A DNA stretch of 44,967 bases from positions 1 through 44,967 of the forward strand of contig CAIRTQ010000024.1 in NCBI GenBank assembly GCA_903881545.1, given 5' to 3'. This DNA is from an uncultured Elusimicrobia bacterium. Lineage in GTDB: Bacteria > Elusimicrobiota > Elusimicrobia > UBA1565 > UBA9628. Shown here piece by piece: positions 41,989 to 44,967 of this stretch. The first letter of the stretch is position 1, and each line of letters starts with the position of its first letter. Under the pieces are notes generated by a model that worked only from the letters and a program-made list of their open reading frames with translations, did no database searches and was not told where the DNA came from. The translations under genes and the position numbers were made by a program.

Positions 41989-44166
41989 TTGAAGGAAGTT
42001 TCCGCCGGTATTCCTGGGCGCCGGACCGCGTGGCTTGCCCCCACGCTGGTCGCTCTGGCGACCATCGCCGTCTTTTCCGGCGCCCTGCGCAACGGGTTCT
42101 TGAATTGGGACGACAATGTCAACTTCCTAACCAACCCGCATTACCGCGGCCTGGGCTGGGCCAACCTGCGCTGGATGTTCACCACCCTGCACCTGGGCCC
42201 CTACCAGCCGCTCAGTTGGCTGACATGCGCCCTGGATTATCTCCTCTGGGGCATGAACCCCATCGGCTATCATCTGACCAATGTCCTGCTGCACGCCGCC
42301 AATGCCGTGATGTTCTATGAGGTATCGTTGTGGTTCCTGTCCCGTGCGCCCGTTCCATCCGCTGGCCCCGGCCTGTCTCCCCGCGTCGCCGCAGCCTTGG
42401 CGGCGCTCCTGTTCGCCCTCCACCCTTTAAGGGTGGAATCCGTCGCCTGGATCACGGAGCGCAGGGATGTCCTTTCCGGGCTCTTCTACCTGTGGGCGGC
42501 ATACGCTTACCTGCGCCAGCACGAAGTGCTGGGCCGGTCCGACAGAGGATGGCAGCTCCAGTGTTGGGCCGCTTTTGCGCTCGCGCTCTTGGCCAAGGGC
42601 ATCGTCATCACCTTGCCCGCCGTCCTGCTCGCCCTGGATTTCTATCCTTTACGCAGGCTGCCCAGCGAGGCCAGACGCTGGTTCGATGCGAACTGCCGCC
42701 ATGTCTGGCTGGAAAAGCTGCCATTCCTGGCGCCCGCCCTGCTCATCGCTCTGGTCGGAATTATTGGACAGCGGCACGCGCAGGCAGTCCTCGCGGAAAG
42801 CTCCGCCGCGCATGCCGCGAAGGCGTGCTATGGCCTGGCCTTCTATCTTTGGAAGACGATCTGGCCCGCCGCTCTGTGCCCGATGTATGAGTCTCCTCTG
42901 CCGCTGGACCCCCTCGCTTGGCCGTTCTTGCTCAGCGCCGCAGCGGTCGCGCTCATCACTTGGCGCCTGTTCCTATGTCGCAAACGCTGGCCGGCCGGCC
43001 TGACGGCTTGGGTCTGCTACGCTGTCACATTGTCTCCTGTCCTCGGCCTTATCCCCTTCGGTCCGCAACTGGCGGCGGACCGGTACAGCTACCTGGCTTG
43101 CCTGCCGTGGCCGCTCTTGGCCGCATCGGGCTTCACCTGGGCCTGGCCGAGGGCCAAGGCCAGGGGCCGCGCCGCGCTTGGCCTTGCCGCAGTCATGGCG
43201 CTCGCAAGCCTGGCTGGCCTTACCTGGCGGCAGATTGGGTTCTGGCGCGACTCGGCGTCGTTGTGGAGCCGAGTCCTCGATGTTCGCCCTCGGACTGAAA
43301 TAGCCCATGTGAATCTCGGCATCGCGCTGGCCGAGCAAGGCAAGGGGGATGAAGCAATCTCCCATTACCGGGAAGCTCTGAGCATCCGGCCGGACCATGC
43401 CGAGGTTCTTGGCAATTGGGGGCTTGCCCTGGCCGGCCAGGGCAAGGTGGAGGAGGCGATTGCGCAGTACCGCGAGGCCCTGAGGCTCAAACCTTTATAC
43501 GCCGAAGCCTGCAATAACTGGGCGAACGCCTTGAAACAGGCCGGCCGGATGAAAGAGGCTACCGCGCAGTACCGTGAAGCGTTGCGGCTCAAGCCAAATT
43601 TCCCTGAAGCGCGCGCCAACCTGGCGCTGGTCCTGGCTGGGCAGGGCAAGGCGGAGGAGGCAATCGCGCAGTACCGGGAGGCTCTGCGGCTCGACCCGGG
43701 CGATGCGCGGGCTCAAGAGAACCTGGCCGCGGCTTTGGCCGGACAGGGCAAAATGGCGGAGGCGATCGCGCATTACCACGAAGCTTTGCAGCTGGCCCCC
43801 GGCCGCGCCGCGGCGCACAACAACCTGGGCCAGGCATTAGCCGTACAAGGCCAGCTGGAAGAAGCGGCCAGCCATTGCCGGGAAGCCCTAAGGCTCCAGC
43901 CGGACCTGGCCGAGGCCCATTTCAACCTGGGCAATATCCTCGCCGTGCAGGCCAAGGCGGAGGAGGCGGCCGCGCAGTATCGTGCCGCCTTGCTCATCAA
44001 GCCCGCCTTCGTCGACGCGCATAACAACCTGGGCATCGTCCTGTTCAAACAGGGCAAGCCTGAGGACGCGCGGCGGGAGTGGCAGGAAACGCTGAGGCTC
44101 GACCCGCGACGCGAGTCAACGCGCCGGAATCTGGAGATCCTGCGGCGCGAGCTCGGCAAACAGTAG
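41989..44166 (+). CDS. TMTC-like GT-C membrane protein with long TPR domain (copy 2)
   Basis: A protein of about 725 residues, clearly paralogous to the gene at 32072-33898. Shared blocks are FLNWDD...NPHYRGLGWANLRWMF, GYHLTNVLLHAANA, HPLRVESVAWITERRDVLSG and ADRYSYLACL. About 10 membrane segments come first, then eight or so 34-residue TPRs with near-repeated EEAIAQYREALRLKP, whose DNA also repeats. The FLNWDD acidic pair fits a GT-C active site. No ATG exists before the first helix; I use the TTG at 41989, with an earlier TTG at 41917 overlapping the zinc protein as an alternative. The TPR region is longer than in copy 1, consistent with repeat expansion. Confidence 0.8.
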   Translation: MKEVSAGIPGRRTAWLAPTLVALATIAVFSGALRNGFLNWDDNVNFLTNPHYRGLGWANLRWMFTTLHLGPYQPLSWLTCALDYLLWGMNPIGYHLTNVLLHAANAVMFYEVSLWFLSRAPVPSAGPGLSPRVAAALAALLFALHPLRVESVAWITERRDVLSGLFYLWAAYAYLRQHEVLGRSDRGWQLQCWAAFALALLAKGIVITLPAVLLALDFYPLRRLPSEARRWFDANCRHVWLEKLPFLAPALLIALVGIIGQRHAQAVLAESSAAHAAKACYGLAFYLWKTIWPAALCPMYESPLPLDPLAWPFLLSAAAVALITWRLFLCRKRWPAGLTAWVCYAVTLSPVLGLIPFGPQLAADRYSYLACLPWPLLAASGFTWAWPRAKARGRAALGLAAVMALASLAGLTWRQIGFWRDSASLWSRVLDVRPRTEIAHVNLGIALAEQGKGDEAISHYREALSIRPDHAEVLGNWGLALAGQGKVEEAIAQYREALRLKPLYAEACNNWANALKQAGRMKEATAQYREALRLKPNFPEARANLALVLAGQGKAEEAIAQYREALRLDPGDARAQENLAAALAGQGKMAEAIAHYHEALQLAPGRAAAHNNLGQALAVQGQLEEAASHCREALRLQPDLAEAHFNLGNILAVQAKAEEAAAQYRAALLIKPAFVDAHNNLGIVLFKQGKPEDARREWQETLRLDPRRESTRRNLEILRRELGKQ

Positions 44167-44202
44167 CGCGGCCCGGCCGCCACCCCTGTTAGGGCTCCCT
44201 TC

Positions 44203-44228
44203 CTTCAGGCCCTCAGCGCTGACTGAAG
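44203..44228. terminator. hairpin between the convergent TMTC-like gene and orn
   Basis: CTTCAG (44203-44208) pairs with CTGAAG (44223-44228) around an inner palindrome TCAGCGCTGA (44213-44222) that includes the orn stop. There is no T-tract, so terminator function is tentative. Confidence 0.3.
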
Positions 44229-44758
44229 ACCGTGCGCCGGTAGTGCGCAAGCTCGGCGATGGACTCACGGATGTCCGCCAGCGCCTCATGGTGCTTGGCC
44301 TTGGCGTAGACATAGCGCTCGCCGGGATACCAGCGCCACGCCAGTTCCTTTATAGTGCTGACATCTATGGAACGATAGTGGAAGTAGTTATAAAGGAGAG
44401 GCATGTACCGGACCAGGAAGCGCCGGTCCTGGCCGATGGTATTGCCGCACAAGAGCGCCTTGCCTGGAGGGCACCAATGGGCCGCGAATTCCAAGGTCCG
44501 GGCCTGGGCGTCGGCCATGGTGGCCGCGGACTTGCGCGCGCGCTCGGTCAGTCCCGAGCGGCCGTGCTGTTCCACGCACCAGGGATCCATCCCGGCGAGC
44601 ACCTCGTCAGGCTGGTGGATGGCGAGGCTGGGGCCCTCAGCCAGCTCGTTGAGCTCGCCGTCGGTGACCACGGTGGCGATCTCCAGGATGGTATCCCGCT
44701 CCGGGTCCAGTCCTGTCATTTCCAGGTCCAGCCAGACCAGGTTCTTGTCGCTTTCCAT
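44213..44758 (-). CDS. orn: oligoribonuclease
   Basis: A 181-residue DEDDh 3'-5' exonuclease that degrades 2-5-mer RNA and pGpG, the end product of cyclic di-GMP breakdown. Motifs are [10 protein letters not shown] (Asp11, Glu13), [16 protein letters not shown] (second motif Asp) and [11 protein letters not shown] (His/Asp of motif III). [16 protein letters not shown] is a hallmark of Orn. It is essential in many bacteria that lack other nanoRNases. The ATG at 44758 fits the family start. Upstream, 44759-44831 contains a CCGGCG/CGCCGG inverted repeat but no clear promoter, and an insertion-sequence end begins 74 bases away. Confidence 0.96.
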   Translation of the reverse strand: MESDKNLVWLDLEMTGLDPERDTILEIATVVTDGELNELAEGPSLAIHQPDEVLAGMDPWCVEQHGRSGLTERARKSAATMADAQARTLEFAAHWCPPGKALLCGNTIGQDRRFLVRYMPLLYNYFHYRSIDVSTIKELAWRWYPGERYVYAKAKHHEALADIRESIAELAHYRRTVFSQR

Positions 44759-44831
44759 AATATATTACCGGCGCCTGACGGCAACGCCGGCAATAATAGC
44801 AAATCAAAAGCGCTATGAGCTCGGCCGCGCT

Positions 44832-44891
44832 TCAACTCACGTAAGATGTTACCGAAATCCAAGCCGTCAACTCATCTAAGATGTTACCGAA
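44832..44891 (+). repeat. two 25-base direct repeats at the left end of an insertion sequence
   Basis: Copies at 44832-44856 and 44867-44891 are identical except for two bases and share the core TAAGATGTTACCGAA. They are spaced 35 bases apart, just before the start of a transposase-like frame. Paired sites like these are usual transposase-binding sites at element ends. Confidence 0.65.
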
Positions 44892-44924
44892 CGGCCCCAG
44901 CGGGTTTGGGGCAGTTTTGGGGGC

Positions 44925-44967
44925 ATGGGGATGAGTCCGAAGGCCAGGAGAGAATACGTGAGAGAGA
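44925..44967 (+). CDS. integrase-type transposase, first 14 codons (runs off window)
   Basis: From ATG 44925 (or 44931) the frame reads MGMSPKARREYVRE to the last base of the window. SPKARREY is the usual beginning of rve-core integrase transposases of IS481-like type, whose N-terminal helix-turn-helix follows. The rest of the gene and the right end of the element lie outside. It is oriented away from orn and would be the only transposon in this window. Confidence 0.6.
   Translation, partial: MGMSPKARREYVRE

Noticed and set aside
43430-44110. Tandem DNA repeats at about 102-base spacing, considered as a CRISPR array or satellite
   Set aside because: They follow the 34-residue TPR period of the coding sequence and have no spacer-like segments.

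Overview
The window is one contiguous, GC-rich, gene-dense bacterial stretch, open at both ends. It has a Gram-negative envelope: Kdo synthesis, Lpt lipopolysaccharide transport, a secretin, an OmpA-type domain and outer-membrane-style lipoproteins. Prepilin-rich type IV pilus genes, TPR-rich membrane glycosyltransferase-like proteins and hopanoid genes together suggest a non-proteobacterial phylum such as Elusimicrobiota. That placement is a judgement from gene style, not a phylogeny.

Layout. (1) 1-4284, plus strand: the 3' part of pyrG, then kdsA, a small zinc-ribbon membrane protein, lptC-like, lptA-like and lptB, all overlapping like a single operon. (2) 4303-7468, minus strand: a TPR protein coupled to a ceramidase-fold hydrolase, a tiny ORF and a gamma-carbonic anhydrase. 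(3) 7519-13505: nadB, an HNH endonuclease, uvrA and a gluzincin-type peptidase. (4) 13597-17117: hpnJ and hpnI on plus, hpnK convergent on minus; these are the genes for the cyclitol-ether head group of bacteriohopanetetrol. (5) 17114-31774, minus strand: a type IV pilus locus. In transcription order it runs O-oligosaccharyltransferase-like protein, OmpA-domain protein, PilM-PilN fusion, PilO, PilP, PilQ secretin, PilB, PilC, major pilin, then PilV-, PilW- and PilX-like minor pilins, and finally hpnK, which overlaps the last pilin gene by four bases. (6) 31861-35127, minus strand: tRNA-Thr(CGT), a TMTC-like GT-C/TPR protein, and a frameshifted branched-chain amino-acid-binding lipoprotein. (7) 35202-41608, plus strand: squalene-hopene cyclase, hpnH, hpnA, a decayed toxin-antitoxin-like insert, hpnG and ispA, the core and side chain of hopanoid synthesis. 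(8) 41669-44967: a zinc-ribbon protein, a second TMTC-like protein, oligoribonuclease (minus), and the left end of an insertion sequence running off the window.

How the genes fit together. IspA makes farnesyl diphosphate. Squalene synthase genes are not in the window. Shc cyclises squalene, HpnH adds adenosine, HpnG removes adenine, HpnA probably acts on the side chain, and HpnI/HpnK/HpnJ build the cyclitol ether. The hopanoid pathway is therefore split around the pilus locus, and its deacetylase HpnK is tied translationally to the pilins. The pilins carry even numbers of cysteines in their globular parts, and an O-antigen-ligase/PglL-like protein sits at the head of the pilus genes, so disulfide-bonded and possibly glycosylated pili are plausible.

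The most striking non-coding signal is the 35128-35201 gap. Two back-to-back promoters appear to share one palindromic -35 hexamer (TTGCAA), one driving shc and the other the amino-acid-binding lipoprotein. Both predicted transcripts would start within about 7 bases of the start codon. Similar very short leaders are predicted for the gamma-carbonic anhydrase and for pilB.
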